NCBI GenBank assembly: GCA_015057365.1
Contig: SVEN01000004.1
Coordinates: forward strand, 60,129-124,128
Source of the DNA: Lachnospiraceae bacterium
Lineage (GTDB): Bacteria > Bacillota > Clostridia > Lachnospirales > Lachnospiraceae
DNA length: 64,000 nt
Reading direction: 5' to 3'
Position numbers and translations under genes: made by a program. Positions within the stretch are counted from its first letter, which is position 1. Every line of letters begins with the position of its first letter. This document shows positions 9,895 to 18,495 of this stretch, piece after piece. The notes below the pieces were generated by a model, which was not told the origin of the DNA, did no database searches, and was given only the letters and a program-made list of their open reading frames with translations.

Positions 9895-10770
9895 CTATCC
9901 CTCCAGTTCCTCTAAATAAATCAATGTCGTTATCGCTAGATTTCTCGACTCATATATTAGTCCTGATTTTATTGTTTTCTCAACACTCTGTCTGCTTACC
10001 CCGAGCAACCGCGAAAGTTGCAGCGCCAGGCCTCTCACTCTTCCCTCTTCTATAAAAAAGGAGGTCGAATCTACCATAATATTAATTGGCTTACATTCTA
10101 TTTCAATATCATAATAATTTAGTTTACAAAAAACAGATTCCCTCTTTCCCCTACCAAATCCAGGTTTTGAAAAAGTATACTCATATCTCAAAAAGTCATT
10201 CTTAAATCGCAATAGTTCAAAAATTTCTCTCAACTTAAATGCATTCACAATTCCATCAAGATTTATTGGATATAACAATTCCGAAAGCAACATCACCTCA
10301 TTTTGGTAATCGCTTTGCTTATTTATTATAAGCGCAGTAGAATTGAGCAAGGAATTTACAACCATGTCACTGGAATTCTCTGAACACATTAAAACAGAAT
10401 ATCCTTTAGCTTCCTCTACTGCTTCTATTGCTCGACGTGCATTATGATATGCTCTTCCATCTTGCGCTGTTGTCCCCGCATCTTTCACAACCACATCCCA
10501 TGCCCCTACGCCTATTCCCGCTCTTATTTCTATTGGAGATACAAGCATACTAAACATTCGGAAGTATAGATATGCCGACTTCACAGATGAAAACAGCCCT
10601 TGAATTTCATCTCCTGCACTAAACTCTACTTCTCTTTCCATAGATTCCCTGAAGATTATATTCATATTTTCAACAACCCGCATTATATATTCCTGTATCT
10701 CATTTCGCATTTTTACTTGATATTTCTTTGACCCCTTCAAATCAATTATTAATGCTGTATAATTTTTCAT
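9895..10770 (-). CDS. SatD-like protein: nucleotidyl-cyclase-like N-terminal domain plus C-terminal HTH
   Basis: MKNYTALIIDLKGSKKY...VEFSAGDEIQGLF...IEIRAGIGVGAWDV...DGRAYHNARRAIEA; C-terminal ALQLSRLLGVSRQSVEKTIKSG HTH. Start at 10770 behind SD ggaggtgttatt. Confidence 0.75.
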   Translation of the reverse strand: MKNYTALIIDLKGSKKYQVKMRNEIQEYIMRVVENMNIIFRESMEREVEFSAGDEIQGLFSSVKSAYLYFRMFSMLVSPIEIRAGIGVGAWDVVVKDAGTTAQDGRAYHNARRAIEAVEEAKGYSVLMCSENSSDMVVNSLLNSTALIINKQSDYQNEVMLLSELLYPINLDGIVNAFKLREIFELLRFKNDFLRYEYTFSKPGFGRGKRESVFCKLNYYDIEIECKPINIMVDSTSFFIEEGRVRGLALQLSRLLGVSRQSVEKTIKSGLIYESRNLAITTLIYLEELEG

Positions 10771-10788
10771 AATAACACCTCCATAGAC

Positions 10789-10817
10789 AGTATAACATGC
10801 AAAAAACAAAAAAGCAA
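10789..10817 (-). promoter_or_regulatory. Putative sigma-A promoter of the SatD-like/DUF3307 pair
   Basis: -35 TTGCTT (10812-10817), exact 17-nt spacer, -10 TATACT (10789-10794), read on minus. Confidence 0.65.
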
Positions 10818-10898
10818 CCTTTTCAGGTTGCTTTTCGATTTTGCAACCGTAAAAGGTTGCTTTTTTATATTGCAACTCATTTCGGTTGCTTTTCTATC
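10812..10898. repeat. Three tandem 29-bp hairpin repeats (gcaacY...ggttgctttt)
   Basis: gcaac at 10814, 10843 and 10872; ggttgctttt at 10826, 10855 and 10884; both words spaced exactly 29 bp. Confidence 0.9.
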
Positions 10899-12491
10899 TT
10901 ACTTCCAGTTATCCACTGCACCGTGCTCTGCCGCAAAGCAAGCCTTGTAGTTCTCTACAAAGGCATCAAAGCCCGCTACATCCGCAGCATCCGGAGCCAA
11001 TGTAGTACCGGTCTGACCTGCGAATACCTTGTCGTTTAAGTATGCGCTTAAGGTCTCTCCCTCTGCCTTGTTTGCCATGTAGGCTGCCAGTACAGCCATA
11101 CCCCACGGGCCGCCCTCACTTGCGGTATCCATAACGGTTACGGAGGTGTTCAGTGCTGCTGCAAGAAGCTTCTGACCAACCACCGGAGTCTTAAACAGAC
11201 CGCCGTGACCCATGATGCAATCTACCTTTACTCCCTCTTCCTTAATCAAAATGTCGTTACCGATTTTGATGGTGGCAAGAGAAGATAAAATGTGGGTTCT
11301 CATAAAGTTTGCCAAGCCAAACTTTGCATCCGGCTTACGTACAAACATCGGACGTCCTTCTGCGAAACCGGTCACCGGCTCTCCGGAGAAATAGTTAAAG
11401 GAAACCAGTCCGCCGCAATCCGCATCGCCTTCCAGTGCCTTGCGGTACAGGGTTCCGTATAAATCGTTCATATCTACGCTCATGCCGAAGGTGTCTGCAA
11501 ATTCTTTGAACAGATTTACCCAGGCATTCAAATCGGAAGTACAGTTGTTACAATGTACCATTGCCACCGGCTTACCGTCCGGGGTGGTTACCATGTCGAT
11601 TTCCTCATGCACACCGTCCAAATCCTTCTCGGTTACGATCATGGAAAAAATAGACGTACCTGCGGATACATTGCCGGTCCCTACCGCTACCGCATTGGTG
11701 GCAACCATACCGGTGCCCGCATCACCCTCCGGCGGACAAAGCGGAATTCCTGCCAGGAGCTTACCGGAAACGTCAAGAAGCTTCGCACCCTCAGCGGTCA
11801 GGACACCTGCCGCTTCACCTGCATTCAGGCTCTTCGGAAGAATGTCAGCCAGCTTCCAGGAGAATCCTTCGCCTGCCATCAGCTCGTCAAACTGCGCAAT
11901 CATCTTCTTGTTATAATCATTCGTCGTTGCATCAATCGGGAACATACCGGAAGCATCGCCTACACCCAGTACCTTTTCCCCGGTCAGCTTGTAATGAATA
12001 TATCCTGCCAACGTCGTAAAGAACGCTACGTCCTTTACATGCTCCTCTTTATTTAACACCGCCTGATACAGGTGGGAAATGCTCCATCTCTGCGGAATGT
12101 TAAAGCCTAATTTCTCGGTCAGAATCCCGCTGGACTGTGCCGTAATGGTATTTCTCCAGGTACGGAACGGTACCAGTAAATTATCGTCCTTATCAAATGC
12201 CAGATAACCATGCATCATTGCGGAAAAACCGATAGCAGAAAGCTTCGTTACCTCTACGTCGTACTTTGCCTTTACATCCGCAACCATACTTGCGTAACAA
12301 TCCTGTAAACCGCCCCAAATATCCTCTAAGGTGTAGGTCCAGATACCGTCCACCAGACGATTCTCCCAGTCATGGGTACCTAATGCCAATGTCTCGTGAT
12401 TCTCCCCGATTAATACAGCCTTAATTCTGGTAGAGCCGAACTCAATACCGAGAGCAGCCTTTCCGTTTAAAATAATTTCCTTTGCGTTCAT
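10899..12491 (-). CDS. FGGY-family carbohydrate kinase (xylulokinase/ribulokinase-like)
   Basis: [18 protein letters not shown]...[14 protein letters not shown]...[20 protein letters not shown]; start at 12491 (MNAKEI). Confidence 0.88.
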   Translation of the reverse strand: MNAKEIILNGKAALGIEFGSTRIKAVLIGENHETLALGTHDWENRLVDGIWTYTLEDIWGGLQDCYASMVADVKAKYDVEVTKLSAIGFSAMMHGYLAFDKDDNLLVPFRTWRNTITAQSSGILTEKLGFNIPQRWSISHLYQAVLNKEEHVKDVAFFTTLAGYIHYKLTGEKVLGVGDASGMFPIDATTNDYNKKMIAQFDELMAGEGFSWKLADILPKSLNAGEAAGVLTAEGAKLLDVSGKLLAGIPLCPPEGDAGTGMVATNAVAVGTGNVSAGTSIFSMIVTEKDLDGVHEEIDMVTTPDGKPVAMVHCNNCTSDLNAWVNLFKEFADTFGMSVDMNDLYGTLYRKALEGDADCGGLVSFNYFSGEPVTGFAEGRPMFVRKPDAKFGLANFMRTHILSSLATIKIGNDILIKEEGVKVDCIMGHGGLFKTPVVGQKLLAAALNTSVTVMDTASEGGPWGMAVLAAYMANKAEGETLSAYLNDKVFAGQTGTTLAPDAADVAGFDAFVENYKACFAAEHGAVDNWK

Positions 12492-12659
12492 ACCTTTTCT
12501 CCTTTTATTCTTTTTATCCACCCGGCATATCACTATGCCGAAAACCGCATAAATACAGTGTTTTCTTTTCACACGGGAATATCTAATTATATCTCATTTT
12601 TCGCTTTTGCGCAACCTCTCCCGCCTATTTTGATTACAATATGTACCGAATTTGTTTTA

Positions 12660-13331
12660 TCACCAAACAAACGGAATTAAACGATATTTTACCTTTTCTT
12701 TATACTCCTTATAGCCCGGCAATTCCCGTTCCAAAAACTGCTCTTCCCCTTTAATCCGCTTTGCAATAAGGAACGGATATGCCAAGAAAATCACAAAAGA
12801 TATCAGGGAACCTAACACCAGCGGCATAGCCAAAAACAGTAACACTGTAGCAAAGTACATCGGGTGTCTCACAATGCCGTACATCCCCGTATCAATGACC
12901 TTTTGATTCTCCTGCACCTCAATGGTACGTGACAGATACGTGTTTTCCCGCAGCACCTCCGCGTACAGTACATAGGCTATCAGAAATACTATCGCCGCAC
13001 CGATAGAAACGCCCTTCGGTAACAGAAACCAACCAAACCGGAAGTCAAGTCCCGCCACGATAAAACCCGCCAGAAACATCAGTCCGGAAAGTTTCACTAC
13101 CATACTTTGGTCCATCTGCTTTTCTTTTGCATTCAAACGCGATTCTAATAACTTCGGATTTTTCACCATCATCACAATCCCGGCAATAAACATCGGGACG
13201 AACAGGATTCCCATAAAGAGCCAACCTTGGAAAAAGTGAACAGTTCCTGCCGGAAAGAAAACCAGAAGTCCGACTAAGAGAATGCCGAAAAGATATTTTA
13301 TGATAGCTTGTAGAAATAGTTTTTTGTTCAT
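12660..13331 (-). CDS. Isoprenylcysteine carboxyl methyltransferase-like integral membrane protein
   Basis: Multi-TM; C-terminal DTGMYGIVRHPMYFATVLLFLAMPLVLGS...LERELPGYKEYKEKVKYRLIPFVW. Confidence 0.85.
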   Translation of the reverse strand: MNKKLFLQAIIKYLFGILLVGLLVFFPAGTVHFFQGWLFMGILFVPMFIAGIVMMVKNPKLLESRLNAKEKQMDQSMVVKLSGLMFLAGFIVAGLDFRFGWFLLPKGVSIGAAIVFLIAYVLYAEVLRENTYLSRTIEVQENQKVIDTGMYGIVRHPMYFATVLLFLAMPLVLGSLISFVIFLAYPFLIAKRIKGEEQFLERELPGYKEYKEKVKYRLIPFVW

Positions 13332-13341
13332 AAAAGACCTC

Positions 13342-13806
13342 CTATTTTTGCACAACCTTCCATTTTCCGTCTTCCACCACATACTGAAACTCACTCAAAT
13401 TCTCATCTAACATAACATCCAGCAATTCCTTAAAATCATTGACCAAATTTACCTTCGGCAAGTCCTCTTTCTTCACCCAGTGCATAGTGCCCTCTTCCGA
13501 AGAAACAATCTCTCCCGAGAACTTATCTGCCACAAACAAAAACACAAGGTATCTGCCGTTTTCACCGGATTCTCCGCTAATCGGAAACTGCTTTACACCA
13601 CACAACTTCGGATTCTTCACCGTAAGTCCGGTTTCTTCCTTCATTTCCCGGACCACCGCATCCACGATAGACTCTCCCGGTTCCACATGACCGCCGGGCA
13701 GGGTAAAACCTTTCCAGTCCTTTTTCACTCTGTCCTGTAACAAATATTCATCACCTCTTCGAATGAGGCATAATACCGTCAATTCTACTGTTTCTGTGCG
13801 TTTCAT
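13342..13806 (-). CDS. NUDIX hydrolase (8-oxo-dGTP diphosphatase-like)
   Basis: Nudix box GHVEPGESIVDAVVREMKEETGL. Confidence 0.92.
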   Translation of the reverse strand: MKRTETVELTVLCLIRRGDEYLLQDRVKKDWKGFTLPGGHVEPGESIVDAVVREMKEETGLTVKNPKLCGVKQFPISGESGENGRYLVFLFVADKFSGEIVSSEEGTMHWVKKEDLPKVNLVNDFKELLDVMLDENLSEFQYVVEDGKWKVVQK

Positions 13807-13847
13807 TTTAGCCTCCGATTTATAAACTTTTTCTCATAACAACTGCT

Positions 13848-14303
13848 TTACTTTGCTCGTAGTCTCCCAAAGACAAGGCCTGCCAATATTCCGATTACAA
13901 ACCCAATCCCATGCACCACGATTGTCCCTATCCCCAGAAAACATCCGGCTACCACATAAAATACCAGATATCCCTTCTCATAACGGCTTAACGCAATGGT
14001 TTGCTTCTCTCCCTTTGCAAAAAGCTCAACACACAACATACCCAGCAAAACAAAAATCCCGAGAGATGCCCCTACGATCTGTCCCTCCGGGAATATAAAG
14101 CACCACAGAAACGCGGTCAACAATCGCCACCATTGTCCTTGTTCTGTCATAAGTGAAAGAGCAACCTCTCCGTATTCTTTTATATATCCGCCACCGGTCA
14201 GAAAAATCCAAAAGCGGTTTCCTCCGCCTACCGCGACATTCAAAATAAAAACCAGCACCATGACAATTGCCAAATAAAAAGTTGCTGTTCTTTTCTTTAA
14301 CAC
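13848..14303 (-). CDS. Compact rhomboid-like membrane protein
   Basis: WWRLLTAFLWCFIFPEG, VGASLGIFVLLG (candidate Ser) and VVHGIGFVIGILAGLVFGRL (candidate His). Confidence 0.5.
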   Translation of the reverse strand: MLKKRTATFYLAIVMVLVFILNVAVGGGNRFWIFLTGGGYIKEYGEVALSLMTEQGQWWRLLTAFLWCFIFPEGQIVGASLGIFVLLGMLCVELFAKGEKQTIALSRYEKGYLVFYVVAGCFLGIGTIVVHGIGFVIGILAGLVFGRLRAK

Positions 14304-14328
14304 TCCGTTCTCACCTCAAAACTTCTCT

Positions 14329-14802
14329 CTAAATCATAAAATTCACAACCCCGAATATTACATGGCATACCGTAAAACCACCGATCGGAATCAGCGCAAT
14401 CCCGTTCTTCCTGTCCAATGCAAAGAATAAAAAGGCCAAACACGGTACAACCGTCATCCCTAATATTACTACCACATTTGTCACACCCGTATAGTACAAA
14501 ATCCAGCACAAATAATATACCAAGCAACATCCGATGATTGCCCGAATCAACGGGGTTATACCAAGCTTTTTACGCTCCTTATGTACGATTGCACACAACG
14601 CCGCCACCATTGCCACCTGACACACGGAACCGATAGCATCTACAACTTTGGTAACCGACTCCGTTCGCAAAACATCATTGGGTGCCGGTACCGCAAACCA
14701 AATAAAATTCGGAATCATAATAACTAAAAACAGAATCAGCCCCCAACTATCAAAGCCGAATTTATAGTTTTCTCTTATCATCTCGATTCTCCTCACAGCC
14801 AC
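14329..14802 (-). CDS. Membrane protein of unknown function
   Basis: 157 aa with about 4 hydrophobic segments; adjacent same-strand neighbours. Confidence 0.6.
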   Translation of the reverse strand: MAVRRIEMIRENYKFGFDSWGLILFLVIMIPNFIWFAVPAPNDVLRTESVTKVVDAIGSVCQVAMVAALCAIVHKERKKLGITPLIRAIIGCCLVYYLCWILYYTGVTNVVVILGMTVVPCLAFLFFALDRKNGIALIPIGGFTVCHVIFGVVNFMI

Positions 14803-15231
14803 CTATAACGCCTTCTCGCAGTGCTCATAACACCACATTGCTTCCGCTCTTCCGAACCAGCCTTCTCCTTCTCTTACACGCGGATAAAGCTTATGCAGTG
14901 CTTCTTTCTCCTCTTCTGTCAGTTCCGTATAATCATTGATTTCACGACTTTCTTCTACCGCAATGTATTTATGGTCTCCGTCATTGCGCTTAAACATTCC
15001 AATCAGTTTTATTTCTACCTTGTCCCCGAGGCTGTATTCTTTTGTTGACATCAACATGCAATCACAGTGGGGTGCCGGCGGTGTACCGGATTCTTTCACC
15101 CAGCCGTAAGGATAGTAAAAGCCTCTTGCGTGCGCCAACGACTCCTTTTCCGATTCCGAAAACGTATTTGTTTCCGGGTCATATTGCATACGGTTCGGAT
15201 ACTCCTTTGTCTGTTCGATAATCATTTTCAT
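14803..15231 (-). CDS. Hypothetical protein (possibly pyrophosphatase-like)
   Basis: ARGFYYPYGWVKESGTPPAPHCDCMLMSTKEYSLGDKVEIKLIGMFKRNDGDHKYIAVE is loosely reminiscent of inorganic pyrophosphatase; not conclusive. Confidence 0.5.
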   Translation of the reverse strand: MKMIIEQTKEYPNRMQYDPETNTFSESEKESLAHARGFYYPYGWVKESGTPPAPHCDCMLMSTKEYSLGDKVEIKLIGMFKRNDGDHKYIAVEESREINDYTELTEEEKEALHKLYPRVREGEGWFGRAEAMWCYEHCEKAL

Positions 15232-15758
15232 ACCGCATCCTCCCCCTTCTTCATCAGCACCGCATGCTCCTTCGGCTCCTCGTAATAATTCTTCCGCAAA
15301 CCGATTTCTTCAAAGCCCAGCTTTGTGTACAAATTCCTTGCCGGCGTGTTACTCTCTCTCACTTCCAAGAAAAACTCGGTCACTCCCCGGGACTCTCCTG
15401 CCTCCATAAGCGCCGTCAGCATTCCTGTCGCCACACCCTTTCCCCGTGCGGCAGGTGCGGTGCACACATTGGTGATGTCCGCTTCTTCCCCGGTACAAAG
15501 AAGGACGCAGTATCCCAATAATGCGTCCGTGTCCTTTGCTATGATTACGATATAATTTTCATCCGACAGCGTTTTCAAAAAGGCATCGTAACTCCACGGC
15601 CTGGAGAAATTCTCTCCTTCCAACGCAGCTACCGCCGCCACATCTTCCTCTGTCATTTGACTGATGGTCCAAGTATGTTCCAATCGAAATCTCCTTCCGC
15701 GGTCTCCTCTACTGTTCCAGGCAAACTCCGTTGCCGTGCAACTATGCACCCGCTCCAC
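15228..15758 (-). CDS. rimI: Ribosomal-protein-alanine N-acetyltransferase
   Basis: GNAT core TNVCTAPAARGKGVATGMLTALMEAGE...FFLEVRESNTPARNLYTKLGFEEIGLRKNYYEEP; next to tsaB. Exact start uncertain. Confidence 0.85.
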   Translation of the reverse strand: MERVHSCTATEFAWNSRGDRGRRFRLEHTWTISQMTEEDVAAVAALEGENFSRPWSYDAFLKTLSDENYIVIIAKDTDALLGYCVLLCTGEEADITNVCTAPAARGKGVATGMLTALMEAGESRGVTEFFLEVRESNTPARNLYTKLGFEEIGLRKNYYEEPKEHAVLMKKGEDAV

Positions 15759-15767
15759 CGATTACTT

Positions 15768-16487
15768 CTACGCCTGCTCTGTCCGTTCCTTTTCTTCTCT
15801 TTCTCTCTCTGCCTGAGACTTACGAAGATAGGTCGGCACAAACTCTGCCGCACTCACGAGTTTTCCTTCCTTTGCGTACACAAAGGCACAGGCCGCCAAA
15901 GATGCTGCACGCTGCTTGCTCATATGTACCGGTGCAAAAGAAAACGCTACCTCTGTCTTCTCGGAAAGCACCGCCTGATAAGCATCCGCGCCGTCGCCGA
16001 GATAGATTACCGGACATCCCAAACGGTTCACTTCCGCAATGATATCTTCAACCGCCATCGCCTGCTGTTCGAACAAGCAGTCCATGGTCTCCGCTTCTTT
16101 ATTCCAACGGTATAATCCCGTATACACTTGAGACCGTCTGGCATCCATCAGCGGACAAATCACTGCCTCAGCGCCGCAGAAATTCCAAGCCAGCGCTTCT
16201 GTGGTCGGCACCGCAATGAGCGGCTTAGAAAGCGCCTGCCCCAGTCCCTTTGCCGTCGCAGACCCGATACGAAGTCCCGTAAAAGAGCCCGGTCCCGCTG
16301 TTACCGCAATGGCATCCAGTTCGGAAAGCTCCGTCTCCGTCATCTTCACGATTTCGTCAATCATCGGAAGTAACGTCTGGGAATGGGTCTTTTTATAATT
16401 GGTTGTGTACTCGGCCAACACCGCGTCCTCCGTAGCAAGTGCCGCGGACGCAATAAGTCCCGAGCTGTCAATAGACAAAATCTTCAT
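15768..16487 (-). CDS. tsaB: tRNA t6A modification protein TsaB
   Basis: MKILSIDSSGLIASAALAT...TAGPGSFTGLRIGSATAKGLGQAL. Confidence 0.93.
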   Translation of the reverse strand: MKILSIDSSGLIASAALATEDAVLAEYTTNYKKTHSQTLLPMIDEIVKMTETELSELDAIAVTAGPGSFTGLRIGSATAKGLGQALSKPLIAVPTTEALAWNFCGAEAVICPLMDARRSQVYTGLYRWNKEAETMDCLFEQQAMAVEDIIAEVNRLGCPVIYLGDGADAYQAVLSEKTEVAFSFAPVHMSKQRAASLAACAFVYAKEGKLVSAAEFVPTYLRKSQAEREREEKERTEQA

Positions 16488-16515
16488 ATAATTTCACCTC
16501 TCCGAGTAAGCTCCT

Positions 16516-16935
16516 TTATTCCCCTACCGTAATCAAACGATAGTCCGTCCCCTTTTGCAAATCCTTACGGATACGCACCTTCACCGCATCCGCCGGAATC
16601 AGTTCTTCAATCAGTTCCGCCCACTCAATCATGCAGGCACCGTCCCCGTAGAAATAGTCCTCGTAACCGATTTCCTCCATCTCCTCCGGTTCCTCGATAC
16701 GGTACACATCAAAATGGTAAAACGGCAAACGTCCTTTATACTCCTGCACAATGGTAAAGGTCGGACTGTTTACCGTGTCGGTAACGCCAAGTCCCACCGC
16801 AAATCCTTTGGTAAACACGGTTTTCCCCACACCGAGGTCCCCGGATAAGCAATACACCGCACCCGGCTTTGCCTCTTCACCTAATTTCTTTCCAAGGGCA
16901 TAGGTTTCCTCTGCCGAAAAACTTTCAAATCTCAT
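16516..16935 (-). CDS. tsaE: tRNA t6A ATPase TsaE
   Basis: CLSGDLGVGKTVFTKGFAVGLGV...SPTFTIVQEYKGRLPFYHFDVYRI. Confidence 0.95.
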   Translation of the reverse strand: MRFESFSAEETYALGKKLGEEAKPGAVYCLSGDLGVGKTVFTKGFAVGLGVTDTVNSPTFTIVQEYKGRLPFYHFDVYRIEEPEEMEEIGYEDYFYGDGACMIEWAELIEELIPADAVKVRIRKDLQKGTDYRLITVGE

Positions 16936-16985
16936 AACTGCTCCTTTAATTCCCGCTTCTGCCGATTACATTTCCCGGCAAAAGC

Positions 16986-17492
16986 CTATTTTATACTCTT
17001 ACCTGCCACCTGTTCCGACAAATGCTTCTTAAATAGCTCTTTTACCTCTGCTTCGCACTCCGCAAGGGCACTCTTCGGCCAAACGAACGCATACACGCGG
17101 CCGGTATACACCAAAATCTGAGACTTGTATTCTTTCACTTGATACACATCTGCCCATGTAATGGACTGACTCTGTTCTTCCTGACTCAGGGTAATCCCCT
17201 CGTCCGTCAACACATAATCCAGCGGCTTTTTAAATACCTCGTTCCTCTTTACCTGTTTTCTTGCTTTCATATACAACTGCAATGGGTGCACTACCGTGAA
17301 TAACAAAGCCACAAAAATCAGCGCCACGGTCTTTACCGGGTCACCCTCTCCGAATCCGGCTATCAAAAGCCCGATGGCTCCGAAAGTCACAATTGCATCC
17401 GCCAGCAAAGATACACCGCGGTAGGAATGATGCACCAAAAAGAGAAACATATCCTTTACGGTTACCAGAACCGAAAACTTCACTTCTTTCAT
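16986..17492 (-). CDS. YcxB-like membrane protein
   Basis: Two TM segments, then DYVLTDEGITLSQEEQSQSITWADVYQVKEYKSQILVYTGRVYAFVWPKSAL. Confidence 0.65.
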   Translation of the reverse strand: MKEVKFSVLVTVKDMFLFLVHHSYRGVSLLADAIVTFGAIGLLIAGFGEGDPVKTVALIFVALLFTVVHPLQLYMKARKQVKRNEVFKKPLDYVLTDEGITLSQEEQSQSITWADVYQVKEYKSQILVYTGRVYAFVWPKSALAECEAEVKELFKKHLSEQVAGKSIK

Positions 17493-17527
17493 GGAAACTT
17501 ACTCCTTTCAAGTTCCTTTTACTCTTC

Positions 17528-18406
17528 TTACACCTGTAAAATCCAACCGATGACACCCTGCGGAAGTCGTTCTTCCATCGGGGTTCCGTCATCAAACATC
17601 AAATTCGCATGCATGGAATTTACCAGACAATGCTGGCCCATTTCCACGCCGAAGTTGATGGAAGAAATTCCGCCGTCCCCGTTCTTTGTCCACTTCGGAA
17701 AATAGAGGAACTTATGCTTCATCTGCTCCAACCGCGGAATACGCGGCACGATTTCCGTTTCAAAATCGTGGAACTCATCATGAATGGAAATCGCAAAAAA
17801 CAGATGTACATCGTTGGCATCAAATTCATCCAACACTTCATCCTCCGGAATCGCACTTGTCCCAATCGGTACACAACCGTCAAAAAACGCCGTATCCTGT
17901 GCAACCACCTGAAAGCAGAAGGTTGCTCCGCTGGAATTTCCCATCACAATCTTTTTTCCGATGGTCTGCTCCCGTTCTTTTACAAAGGTTTTAATCAGGT
18001 CCACCACCGGCTTTGTATATTCACCGGTATGCCAGGTTCCGCTGACAGAACCGTCCGTATCTCTGTACTCATTGGCAAGCGGAATCAATACATACGCACC
18101 GCCCATCTGCTTCTGATACGCCGGAGACGCAAACAACTCTCCTCCACTGTAATTGATGCAGATATCTCCTTCCAAGGAGTTGGATGTGCCATGCAAGAAA
18201 ACTAAAAGCGGATACTTCTTATCCTTCGGATACCCGTGCTCCGTCGGGTCATAGTAGTAATATCTGAGATTTCCGATGGCCGGCACCTCAAATATTTCCT
18301 TGTGATAAAGCTGAAAATGCTCGCCTACTTTGTAGGTCGCGGCATAACTGATAAATTCATCCTCCGTAAGCTCATTTGCCCACGGTGGGGTCGGGTAATT
18401 TTCCAT
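17528..18406 (-). CDS. Alpha/beta hydrolase (esterase-like)
   Basis: YPLLVFLHGTSNSLEGD and IVMGNSSGATFCFQ. Confidence 0.75.
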   Translation of the reverse strand: MENYPTPPWANELTEDEFISYAATYKVGEHFQLYHKEIFEVPAIGNLRYYYYDPTEHGYPKDKKYPLLVFLHGTSNSLEGDICINYSGGELFASPAYQKQMGGAYVLIPLANEYRDTDGSVSGTWHTGEYTKPVVDLIKTFVKEREQTIGKKIVMGNSSGATFCFQVVAQDTAFFDGCVPIGTSAIPEDEVLDEFDANDVHLFFAISIHDEFHDFETEIVPRIPRLEQMKHKFLYFPKWTKNGDGGISSINFGVEMGQHCLVNSMHANLMFDDGTPMEERLPQGVIGWILQV

Positions 18407-18495
18407 ACGGCGTTCCTCTCCTTTCGGTTCAATCGTAATTACCTACGGATTGCTCCACTGCTTCGCAGTTCCCGCAAGCCTGCCAACATTCGGAA

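Noticed and set aside
10812-10898. Mini CRISPR array (three 29-bp units)
   Set aside because: Units are contiguous with no unique spacers and no cas genes nearby.
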